64,000 nucleotides of DNA, taken from positions 124,001 to 188,000 of the forward strand of contig WBMZ01012038.1 in the NCBI GenBank assembly GCA_013400975.1, in the 5' to 3' direction. Made by a program: the position numbers and the translations under genes. The notes beneath the pieces were generated by a model, which saw only the letters and a list, made by a program, of their open reading frames with translations, was not told the DNA's origin and searched no databases. This document shows, in pieces, positions 38,255 to 49,260 of the stretch; within the stretch, counting starts at the first letter, position 1, and each line of letters opens with the position of its first letter. Source of the DNA: Atrichornis clamosus. Taxonomy: Eukaryota; Chordata; Aves; Passeriformes; Menuridae.

Positions 38255-38543
38255 GACTTTTTACATAGAGTGATGGAACAAGGGGGAATAGCTTTAAACT
38301 AAAAGAGAGTAGTTTTAGATTAGATATTAGGAAGAAACTCTTTACTGTGAGGATGGTGAGGCACTGGAAGAGGTTGTCCAGAGAAGTTGTGGATGCCCCA
38401 TCCCTGGAAGTGTTCAAGGCCAGGCTGGATGCAGCTTTGAGTAATGTGATCTAGTGAGAGACCACATGAAAGGACCATGGCAGGGGGGTTGGAACTGCAC
38501 AATATTTAAGGTCCCTTCCAACCCAAACCATTCCATGATTCCA
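38255..38543 (+). repeat. CR1 LINE 3' end, sense
   Basis: A 5'-truncated CR1 of about 290 bp. Recognisable blocks in order are ACATAGAGTGATGGAACAAG, GCTTTAAACTAAAAGAG, TTAGATATTAGGAAGAAACT, GATGGTGAGGCACTGGAAGA, TTGTGGATGCCCCATCCCTG, AAGGCCAGGCTGGATG, then AGGTCCCTTCCAACCC and the tail ATTCCATGATTCC. These encode the last ORF2 residues and the 3' UTR of common avian CR1 subfamilies. Between about 38,448 and 38,475 it departs from the usual text. No target-site duplication could be seen, as is normal for CR1. Confidence 0.95.
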
Positions 38544-40691
38544 TAAAAAATCAGCTACCTCCCTCTGAAGAAGGTTTGTCCTTGTGAGTATAACAAGAAA
38601 AATGAAATGAATATTTATGTCTAATAGTGAATGTGCACACACAGGATAAGCACTGCTTTCAGTGCATTGTGGTGTTTTCAGTTTCTCTTTTTCCTTTCCA
38701 GGGACTTTCACATAAACTCCTTTTATCATTCACGTATAAGACAAATGATGTTCTGGACACTTTCTTCCAACTCCTTTTTTATTTAATTTTAAACTCTGGG
38801 GAGATGTTCTAATGAATGCAATTCATTATGGTCTTGCCATTTTTTTTCATACCACTCCTGGATGTTTTAATTCTATTGATAAAGTCATGGTGAAAACAGG
38901 GTAAGAAATTATTAATGGAATCAGAACAAAATGCCTCTAGGAAAGAAACTACAAGTGAAAAATGATGGGATGGGAAAAAAGCATTTTCTGGTTTATGATT
39001 GAGTTTACACTGCTGCAATGACTTGATCTGAAAAGGAACCAGTTACTAGGTCTTTTCACTTAGACTAAGATTTCTGTTCATCACTGATGCTGTTGAGGTG
39101 ATTTAACTGTTCTACAGTATTTTCTGTATGTGGATTGACTTGAAGGTAGTGAACAAAGAATTTTTTGTATTTCTTTAATGGTCAAGGTTGAAATTTTACC
39201 ATGTTTCTTTCCAGGAAATGAATGAAACGAAGTGGGATGGTTCTAATTTATCCTAGATTCATTCAGTCAATATTTCAATAGGAAACCACTTCAGCTTTTT
39301 GAATCTCAGAGTACTACTCTCCTGACTCTTGAGTGGCTCTTTAAATCGATATGTCTTAGTAGCATAGAAGTTGGAGCTTGTACTAAGTGCCCTTCTGAAA
39401 AGAATTACGTAATTATTTTTGTCTTTTATGGATTGGACAAGAATTTATCTGCCATTTTTGAAAGACAAGACTATTAGAAGTAACTGCTTCTCTAGGTAAT
39501 TCTGTGCATTTCCTAGAGTTTTCTAGTCTTCTTTGACCCTGTGCAAAAGTGTCAGACACTGACAAGCTTCAACGTAAATTATGAAGGTGGAATGATACAG
39601 AGGGAATAGATGGGATATTGTATGGGGATTCTGCAGCTGCCAAACAGGGATTCTGGCAACTCACAGTTACCATAGTTATTGCACATAAATCGTCTCCCAC
39701 AAAAAGTGCATATGAGCAGAGAGAAGAGAAACCTTGCCCAATTATAGCTATAGGCTGCATTATATGGTATTATTGCCCAAAATCAGAGTGTTCTTATTAA
39801 ATACCTATAGCTTCCACATTATTCTTGCTTTAAAATGCCAGTGATTTGAGAGCAGATTTGCCTTTTAGATACATTTTGAAGTCCCATTTGCTTCTAGTAA
39901 CTTGCTTGAGGGTTTTTAGCACTGAATTTTGAGGATTATTTGCAATGATTACTTGTACTTTTTTAACAGTTGTGATTCAGGAAAGAATTTTTCATCTGAT
40001 CCACACAAAGGTGTTAATTCTGATCAACTGTTGCGTTTTCCAAGGCGTGTGCAGAATGTGTTTATGCAGCCAGACACGGAGGGAGGAATGAGCTTCCCAG
40101 GTGTAACAGCAGTGAAGAATGTGGGAAGTGGGGATGGACAAGTTGCTGATATGCTTGCCCTTATGAAGGGAGGACAGGGTGGCCTGGAGGAAGGATGTCT
40201 CTCAGTTGATGGAAAGAGAATTCGTGTGGTGTATCCCTTGGGCACAGGACACTGAAATCTCTGGAGGGTAGAGGAAATTTGACTTGTGAGATGTCCGGGA
40301 CCATTCTGTTTAGATGTAGTCTGAAATGCCTCCAGTATTTACAAGCGAGAAGACATAAGACAAATGATCAGGAGTTGTTTCAGATCACAAAACATGCCAT
40401 ATCAGATTAGGGTGAATGCAGCAACAGTCTCTCTGGGACGGCTTCACAGCTATGGAACCCTTCTCAGACCACCAAAGACAACTGAGGAAGGCTGGTGTCC
40501 TCATCATTTTCCATTGAATATACATGCTTGCTAGAGATCTTCTCAAGGGATAACAAGGAAACACACTGCCTTAATGTGAACAAATTTTAACAGAAAAGGT
40601 CTGAAGGCAGTGAGGAAAGAAATAGCAATTCTGGAAAAGTCCTGAACATCATTAACTGATTAACTTTCATTCTGGGATTAATTGTGCTTGT

Positions 40692-40728
40692 GGGTCTGAT
40701 CCATTGTCCAATGAGGTCAATGAAAACA
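40692..40728. repeat. Relic of the same old GTCAATG-type dispersed repeat
   Basis: GGTCTGATCCATTGTCCAAT followed by GAGGTCAATGAAAAC matches a phrase I know as 'ggcctgatccaaagcccattgaagtcaatggaaa' from bird and reptile DNA. It shares the GTCAATG core with the traces at 5,649 and 18,865. Short and diverged, family name unknown. Confidence 0.45.
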
Positions 40729-41566
40729 CATATTCAGTCAGGAATTCTATTCATGAAGTATACTCTTTATTTGGCTTCTGTCAACCCAAGATAGGTGAAC
40801 CACTTAGATACAGGAATATCCCAGCTGTTGTAGTGTAGTGAACTATAGTGCAGCTTTAAAGCATAAATGTGAAAAAAGTCAGAAATTGTAGAACAGTAAG
40901 ATTCTTGAAAACAGAGTTCTTCTGATAGTCTTGTATGTAGCATCCAGTAGCAGAACTTGCCCTGCAATCTCTTCTTTTTGCAATTATGGGCAATATTCTC
41001 CTGATAATATGCTATCTTTTGTTCCCTGAGCTCAACACACTTAAAATGGTATAATGATATGTAGCAAACATTTCCCCCGATGCATTAAACATTTGCTGTT
41101 GAAGTTTCAAAACCCTGCTGCTCCTCTTCATTTGAGATGTGCCTGTTATAGGGTTTTCTTCTGAGTGGGTCACATATAGTGGCATAAAGTTTACCTGAAA
41201 AATATCTAAAGATAAGACTGAAAAGAATGTGTACTCATTTACATGTATAAGGTGTTGCAGCACCTGCTGGTGTTCAGACACAATTATTTATCATGAAAAT
41301 GTTTGGAAACAGTTTTGGTTTTTTTCCTAGTGTAATTAACTCAAGTTATTACATGTGGGGGAGATTTGTCGCTATCAAAAGTAAACACCAAAAGGGGCAT
41401 AAGGACTATAGTTCCCTAAATGGAACTCGATAGTATTAATATGCTTCTACCTACAGGATGCTGCCTCCTCTGGTCCATCATGCTGAGAGGGCAGCTGCAC
41501 GTGACTCTGCAAGGTATTTTTTTAATATGTATATACATATATAAAGTCTTGTCTTCCTAAGGTCAT

Positions 41567-41606
41567 CTGTAGAATTAAATGATTGAATCTAGGTTTAATT
41601 CTACAG
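41567..41606. repeat. Perfect 13-bp inverted repeat with 14-nt loop
   Basis: CTGTAGAATTAAA (41,567-41,579) and TTTAATTCTACAG (41,594-41,606) are exact reverse complements around a 14-base spacer. Pairing stops immediately outside the arms, so the stem is shorter than a usual microRNA precursor. It might be a remnant of a small DNA transposon terminus or chance. Confidence 0.6.
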
Positions 41607-43496
41607 TCAAGTTAGTATTGGTCTCAAAGGAGATCTAGGTAAAATTTAAACTGTGTGCCATGCTGGGTCTTAGAAGAATTTACTATTCTACCTAACTTGA
41701 ATAGAAGATTTACTGAAAACCCCTGAAGGCATAGGAAGTTCTTCAGAACACTCATTCATCCTTAGTCAATTATAGTAAAGGATCTGTCTACTGACTGCTG
41801 AAACACACACTGCACAGCCTCAGTATTGTTGTCTGGAACAGGCTCAAAGGCATTCACTCAATTAAACATTAGATATAGGTTAGTATTGTTAAGTTTCTAT
41901 TAGCAGGTGTATTCAAACTGAATCCAACACTACTGAGATATTTGCAAATAATAAACATAAAGCTTTGATATCTACAGTTTCAATCTTGCTTTTAACCTAA
42001 ATGTACATGTGATATGCCCGTGCTATTGAAAGAGTATTTATAGCAGTAGAGAGCATTGCCTGGTCTGCTGAAAAGCTTGATTACCTACCTGCCTACATTA
42101 GTTTCACCATGAAATACAATGTTTCTAAAATGATACCGGCAATTAGGGGCAAGCTGTCAAGTTTGGAATTGAGATCAGACTGCAGCAGATAGTGTGGAGG
42201 AACTCTAGCTTACATCTTTATGCTTAAACGGAGCTTTTCATTCTTGGCAAAAGCAAAAAATACTGGTGTAAAGATGAAATTCATTTCACCTTAACTAGAG
42301 TTGAAGTGTGCTTAAGGTAGGAAAGATGCACACAGTTTGCACACAGCTTAGATGTTCTCAGCACCTCAGACCATAAGGAGAAGCCACAGTACAGTCCTTT
42401 GTCTTTTCTGTGAGCTATTATTTTAGCATTAGTGTTAGTTTCACCAGCTCTTTTTTGGCAAGTGTGTGATGTCACAGCCATGAATGTTTGTGTGTAGTAT
42501 CTGTTCAGCCTATGCTCCTGTCCTGCTTTGTCTCACCTCAGCTTTCCTTTCCCACCTGTAGAGCTCCTATCGATTTGTCAGGGCACTTTTAGGTCTCTTA
42601 CTGCTCCAGCCTCAGCAGATGCTGAGTGTTAGAGGTGGAGAGAGATTTTCATTGGCCTTCAGATCTTCAGCTAGATTTCTCAGGATATGGTTCCCTAAAG
42701 AAGACACCCTGAAAAACACTAGAGAACAAATGTGTTTGGGTGTACTATCATCTCTAGTGTATGTTAGGCAGGAGCAGCATGTAGCAGATTCTGTCACCTT
42801 GCTCTCCACTCCTTTTTGAGATCACTTTTGAATATGTAGAAGACTTATTAATGAAGGCATGAACTGGGAGCACTTAATGGAGTGCATTGGAAGCAACACA
42901 GTGTTATGTGTTGTGGGACTAAGAAAATAAATACATGTGTCTGAGGAAAAAAGACTTTAGATTTTTTTATAGAATAGTTACTCATTTCACTTTGTACCTT
43001 AACCATATTGATGTGTTGAAGCTGTCTTTGAGATAAGTAGATGTGCTTAAGTTCATACAACCTTCTTATTCTTACTCTCTCTGTGTTGCTCCACAGAGCA
43101 CACCATAACTTACAGATGTAATTTTCTTTCTGTTGGGGCTGAAAAGTCACACGACTGTTCTCTCTGACTTGGCTCAATGTTCTTCAGTGTTACAGCAGTC
43201 CAAATGTTAGAAAAACTGATTTGAAACATCTTAAAGATTTCATAGGATAACCACTTGTAGGAGCTTTGTTTTCAGACAATATCATCTAAAGAACTGATAT
43301 TTAACAAGGGATTAAAAAAGAACTGAGAGGATTTTGTAGTAGTACCATGCATCGTAACATGGGGTTGTCTTCAGTACAATCATTCAGATTCATGGTTTGG
43401 GGAAGAAAATTATAGCAGGTTGCTTGAATCAGCATATTATTTAACCTTCTAATAAGCTGTGAAGCTTTAGTTTCTATTTTTTAAAATACTATGCTG

Positions 43497-43552
43497 ATTC
43501 TTTCCTTAGTGTTTATTCTTTCCTTAGTGTTTATTCTTTCCTTAGTGTTTAT
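43497..43552 (+). repeat. 18-bp unit in three perfect tandem copies
   Basis: ATTCTTTCCTTAGTGTTT repeats exactly three times from 43,497 to 43,550, with two further bases of a fourth unit. The units contain no interruptions, suggesting recent slippage or duplication. Each unit carries a pyrimidine tract plus TTAG, so it resembles a splice-acceptor-like string, but no exon follows. Confidence 0.95.
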
Positions 43553-46500
43553 ACAACAAATATGAGCAACTCATTCACACGCAATCCTTGTCTTGTTCAT
43601 TCTGTGCATATGTTTTGCAGGCATCATTATAACTGTTTGTGCTCATGTGAATAACATTGACCTGGGAGTTCAACTGGTATTCAGTATTTTTCAAATGTTG
43701 GCCTCAAATTGATTCTGATGGGAATAATGCAATTTTTAAAAACACATATTTATTTACATACTTGGTTTTTCTTCTGGAAGGGTTACTCATCTCATGATGC
43801 AAACCTCTTGGGAAACCTATCTTATTCCAGAAATATTTCTGCTGTCTTTAGAAATGCTGATGGAATCTGTATAAGTCATGAAATGTTCAGTTACTGCTCT
43901 GTAAAAGAAAAAAATCTGCATTTTCTTACAGCAGACTTCATTTTAATTTGAAGTATTTATCTTGAAGAGAAGCCTTGAAAATGGTACTTGATTCAGTTCA
44001 TCACACTTTCAGTTTCTCTGAACAATAAGAGCACAATCTCAGCTTTGATCCGTTAGCTGTTAGAGACATTCTTATTTGTGATTGCAGGACAAACCCTGTT
44101 ATTTATATTCCTGAAAGACTGCCTGTGATGAAGAAAAGCAAGGTGTTTTTACAATGATCTAAATAACTAAGGCCAAACGCTTTCTTAAGTGGAAAATAGC
44201 TGTAGAAAAATAGTTGAAGTTGCAGAAAGATGTGATAACTGAAACTTGGAGCATTCCACTGTGTACACAAACAGTCCTGAAGAATTTCAAGCTGAGACCC
44301 CTACCTGTGTCATGCTTCAGTCAGTTGGGCTCCTGCTTCTTCTTTTTGCTATTTTCCATTTTTAAGTCATCACAGTATAAAATTTACTCAGACCACACCA
44401 GCATAGCAGTTATTAAAGTTTAGCCTGTGGTTTTGTATTAGAAGTGCTCTATTTTTAGAAGTTTTGAGCTAAACTATAAAAATAACTTTGGGCAGGCTTG
44501 GGGTTAGAAAGCCTCTGCATAGGCATTGTGTTAAAAAATGTAATTCAAAATAGCAGGCTGTATTTGGAAACAAGTAATGCAACCAACTTATGTAACAGAG
44601 CTCCAGTCACCCTCTGTGTACTGTGACTTCTCTAGTAAAGCACTGTCTCAATAAGATTTTGCTCATACACATTTATTAAACGCTTTTACCAGCTTTAGGC
44701 ATGTTTCTTCTACCTATCTGCTGCATTACTAGCTTTTCTGGTTTGGGGTTTTATTTAATACTTTGGTGGACATCCAGCCCTCTTTACCTGAAAGAGCTGC
44801 ATTGTTACAGCTGTGGCAGTAGGTGAGTGGTGGGTGATGCCCACGCAACCATGGAAGCTGGTAACTTGGTCTTTCCGGTTGATGGTTGGAGGTGTTTTCC
44901 ATTCGTCTGTACCTCAGCAGTTACCTCCGTAGGAGTCTGCAGAAGCTGTGAAGAAGTTGTGAGGGACTGTTGTAAAGGCCCTTTGCCATCCCTTTCTTTT
45001 GTGAGAGGAATGTTGGCAGGAGGGATGGGGCTTGGAAGGAGCTGTGCCAGCACTCAGGCACTGCAAAGATAGCCTTTACTAAGTCAATAAAGTATCTACA
45101 GATCTTGGAGAAGAGAGAGGCAAGGAGTACCATGACCTAATTTTCCATGTCTAAATAAATCTAAATGAGCAGTGCTTGTGGGGCTTTTAATTGTTTTTTA
45201 GGAGGAGGATGTGGAGGGTGAGGGACGACTTGTGAGTGTCATGTCTATGCTGCCGTCTGTGTTTTGGTTAGGTTGGTTTTGACCCTTTCTGCTGTCTTTT
45301 CTTGCATGTTGGCCTGAACAGAGGAATGGATGTGACTCCTGGATCACTTATGCGTAACTGCTCAAAGCAATGAGCCAGTTGCTGTTACTCAGATTTGGTA
45401 CAATGGGCAGCAGATCACTTAAGCAATGGTCACCTACCTGGGTCTGCTTTTTTTCAGATCAGCACAAAAAAAGATGTCACCTGGGAGAGGAACCACAAGG
45501 TTATAAAAAATGGTAATGAACCATTTCTAGCAGCTTGGGCTGAAGAAGAAATATCTGCTCCAGAAACTCAGCAGTGTGGAAGGGAAACTGAATACAAACA
45601 GATCCTGAGGGAAGAACGAGATAAGGGGAAGGGCAGTTTTCAGGTATAAAGGGTGGATTCAGCCCGCCTTATCCAGGTGCTTAACTGTCTGATGTCTTTT
45701 GAAGCCCCTAACAGAGATGCTTTGAATCCCTCTCCAGTCACTGGGGGAGGCAGCTGCTTGTGAGATTTCCAGAGACGGATCACATCTGTGTGAAGTACTG
45801 CACATTGAATGGGTGGGATCCTACCCTTGGCAGATTTGTAATCATCAGTAACAACTTATAATTTGTCCTTTAAGTGAAATGAGCTGTGCCTCACTTTCTT
45901 CCAATGCATGCATATCTACTAAAGGGCTAAAATGCAGGGATGGAAGGCTCCTACTTCTGGCACGTGAGAAGAATCTGACAAGTTGATATTTTGCCATGGG
46001 ATGTGCAACTGCATCTTAAGTCCTTGATCTCAGGAGATGTGCAAGACAGAGGATGTGTTCTTTGGGAATATGCCACAGGGATTTAAGGACTTCTAGACAC
46101 AGCTTAGGCTCCAGAGGTTTGCAAGTGCTACATATGCGAAGTCTGGGTTCCCAGTAGACCATCAGAGCTTTCAACAGAGGGTGTGTGATTAGGTTTTGTC
46201 CCTTAGGATAATGAGTCTCCATTTTCTTCATGCATATTCAACATACATAATCTTTTAGGCTTGATTGATTTTTTCTTTTCATACAGAGAAAAGAAATATA
46301 AGGTCATTTTTATTAACTTGACTTTGAGAGCCTGAGAGTCTCTGCAATCTGTCTTTAAAATACTTATTTTTCTAGGTTCTTCAGAATTTTGTTCTGTATG
46401 TAAGTCGTAGTTGCATTAATATTTTCTTCAGCAGCAAAGCTAGTTTGAACTATCCCCTCAGTCAAATAAAACATCTGTAATGACACTACTGGAAATTTCA

Positions 46501-48789
46501 TAACAGTTTCAGTTGCATATTTATAAGGATTATTCTAATTCTAAGATAGAGAGGTTAGTATTAAGTTATGTATGAAAGTATCTATTAATCAAAACAGCAA
46601 TAGATGATCTCAAAGAAAAAGCACCACGAAAGCAGCCAATCTGTTTGAACATTTATGTTTTGGTGTTTCAGGCTGTTAAATACCATGTCTCATTCTGGAC
46701 CGGATACTCCTTCAGATGAGAAGGTGGCAGAAGTCAGCAAGACTAGGAAGGCGTATTTTCAAGGTATACTAGGACTATGATTCAACTGCATCCTAGAAAA
46801 TGCCTCCGTTTTCTACATTCACAGAGTTAAATCTGAACAAACTTCATTCAAGCACCTCTTCCTTCCTTGAAAAATAAACTAGTAGGCTTCCTTTCCTAAC
46901 ACTTGTGGACAGGTTTTAAAAATATGAACCAAATGTAAACTCATACAATGTTGTTTCCCCGAGTTAGCTGGCAACCTGAAATACAAGATTCGGCCATTTT
47001 CTTTAATAAAAGGCCTGACAAAGAAACTCTGAAAATTTCTGGAATAACAACACAGTGACTCTCGCTGCAAAAGTACATAGTTGATGCGTGTCTCCTAGAA
47101 TCCAGAGATATATATCTGTGCCTTGGGAGTTCCCAGAAAATTTCAGTTTGAATGTACTCAGCTGCCAAGATCTTCATTTTACCACTCCTCACTCTCTCCC
47201 ACATTCTGCAGGCACAGAATGGCATGCTAGGTAAGAGCTGAAAATGTCTTCTTCATCCCGACAATGATTATGAAAAACTGTACCTGAATTACCTCTGGTA
47301 GCAGGCAGTGATTTATTTTTAAAAGATCTCTACTGCAATGAGTACTTTTCAGTGTAAGAAAGTCCTACAACTCTTTAAAAAGTAAACAATCTGACATATT
47401 AATGTGGGGTCCTATTATAACATTTATCTGTGCTTATTGAGGACAAAATAGGGATAGGGTTATGATAATTCGGTTTTAACTGTTTAGTCTGCTCAGATAA
47501 AGTCTGTTTCAGGAAGTGCAGTCACTTATACTATGTAACAGCAGCAGGATTAGGATAACATTAGAAACTAACCAATGGAATATCTTTGATTGTACTACAA
47601 AAAGCCATGAGTTCACTCTAAAGTGGCACTGGAGCTGTGGAATTTGGGGTTAAATTTGTTGTGGAAAACTCCAATTTCCTGTTTCTCTATGAAACCAAGC
47701 CACATAATATTTTTGTTTGGAGTGAAAGGGGGAAGAAAATAAAGAAAAAGACCCAGCCTGTCCAGATAATGTCTAAATTATATTCTGAAAGTTGCTTTAA
47801 ACCAATTCAGGAATTTCAGCTCTGCTCTAGCTTTCAGTACTTTGGCTGTCCCTCAGCTGGACAGGCAGGATGTTGCAAACTTAGTGTGCAAACCAGGAGG
47901 TGATGGGTCTGACAGCCTTTCTCTAGCCCTGTGAGAGACTACAGAAAGTGAGTGTCTCCCTGGAGGTGGCCTACAGGGAATTTCTGATCACTTCCACTAA
48001 TTAGTCCATCACATTAGGCAGCAAAGAGAATAAAAAGTAATCTCAAAGTCATTTTCTGTTGCTAATGATCTGGTTTTGTCACATGTTTGATAGGACTAGG
48101 AAGCAGCATAACTTTCTTATTATTTCATATCTTGACCACCTTTTCCTCAGAGTTGAAGCTTATTCAACTGAATCCTTTTCCATCAGTTTCCTGAATGTTT
48201 ATTGTAAATAACCTCTGAATGTTTTAATAATTACCTCCTTATTTCTACCCTGATGCACAACCCTAATCAGGTTTTTTTGGTAACTTTTTATAACCCAATC
48301 CTTTTCAATTTCCAGTAAATTGGTTTACATCTGGCTGAGAACTGTGTCTTCTTATAGCATTATGTTTTTCTGTAGCTGGCAGTTCCAGTTTAAAGTTAAC
48401 TTCTGAACAAACAAGGTGTCTGCATGGGAAGGTGTTTTTCTCCCTCTACTCCCAAGGAAGTTAAAAGTTTAACAAATTTATGTAAAAATCAAATTATATT
48501 TAAACAACCTTAAGTCATGCAAAGGGTATTGCTGATACCCGATGCCTCCAGAACTCATGTCTCTCACTTGTATATACTAAATTGTGGCTTAGACCATCCA
48601 ATGTCACGTTTAAATGGTCTAATTAAAATGTGAAATTTAACACTTGGAAAAGAGTAAAAACGGCATAAATCTATAAAGCTTATTGTCTTTGTTTCTAAAT
48701 CTTTATGTGCATGCTGTACTAGAGCATATATCCTTTACTTCCATCTATTTTACTAGGAGATTCAGGTTGCTCTATGTCTCTGACCTTTC
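43553..48789. other. Noncoding stretch, no gene recognised
   Basis: A patch at 44,826-45,010 is somewhat richer in CpG than its surroundings but has no promoter layout. Frames of 80-95 codons at 44.8-45.1 and 46.9-47.2 kb lie on both strands and show no family. No repeat could be named. Confidence 0.55.
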
Positions 48790-49260
48790 CTCTTCATTAT
48801 TTCTCAGAGAACCAATCTTCTTGTCATCTGCAAATTCGATCAGCAATGATTTTTAGCTCTTTTCTATTTTTTTCCCTACCAGGCTCCTGAGTGGTCCAAA
48901 ATGCAGTCTGTGTAGTGCAGTCTTCATCAGTAACACTCCCGTATGAAAGTGGGTACCTGTTTACAATTACATTTTGAAACCTATCAGTTAGTCAGCTCTT
49001 AATTAATGTAATGTTGTATCTGCTGTATTGATTTTACATCATTTGAGTTTCCTGATCAAAATATTATGTGGTACTAAGTCAAATGCCTTGCAGAAATCTA
49101 AGTATATTACATTATCACTATTACTTTCATGAGTCAGATATGTAACCTCATCAAAAAAGAGAAGAAATTTTCTTTGACAGAGTCTATTTTCCATAAATCT
49201 AGGGCAATTGGTATTAATTACATTATGCTCCTTTAATGTGGTATTAATCAAGTTCTCTCT
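48790..49260 (-). repeat. Decayed LINE reverse-transcriptase fragment (CR1-clade), antisense
   Basis: A 70-codon minus-strand frame (49,039-49,251) contains FFDEVTYL and then YLDFCKAFD followed by VPHNIL. This is the motif-A region of the reverse transcriptase of CR1/L2-clade LINEs. Further along the minus strand, translation gives TDRFQNVIVN (about 48,980-49,000), then a decayed region where the SGVPQGS-type motif should be. Then comes FADDKKIG, with the FADD catalytic motif encoded at 48,823-48,834. Order and spacing fit one element, with an internal deletion after RKLK near 49,039 and several frameshifts and stops. No CR1 3' tail is visible. It is an ancient dead copy. Confidence 0.82.

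Larger units (their letters stand above)
38544..43496. other. Noncoding stretch, no gene recognised
   Basis: AT-rich DNA. Separately listed items are an old-repeat trace at 40,692-40,728 and a 13-bp-arm hairpin at 41,567-41,606. A perfect 16-base palindrome ATATGTATATACATAT lies at about 41,526-41,541. A 108-codon frame (39,929-40,255) has no recognised domain. Confidence 0.55.

Noticed and set aside
41526..41541. Perfect palindrome ATATGTATATACATAT
   Set aside because: Composed almost only of AT/TA steps, expected by chance in AT-rich DNA.
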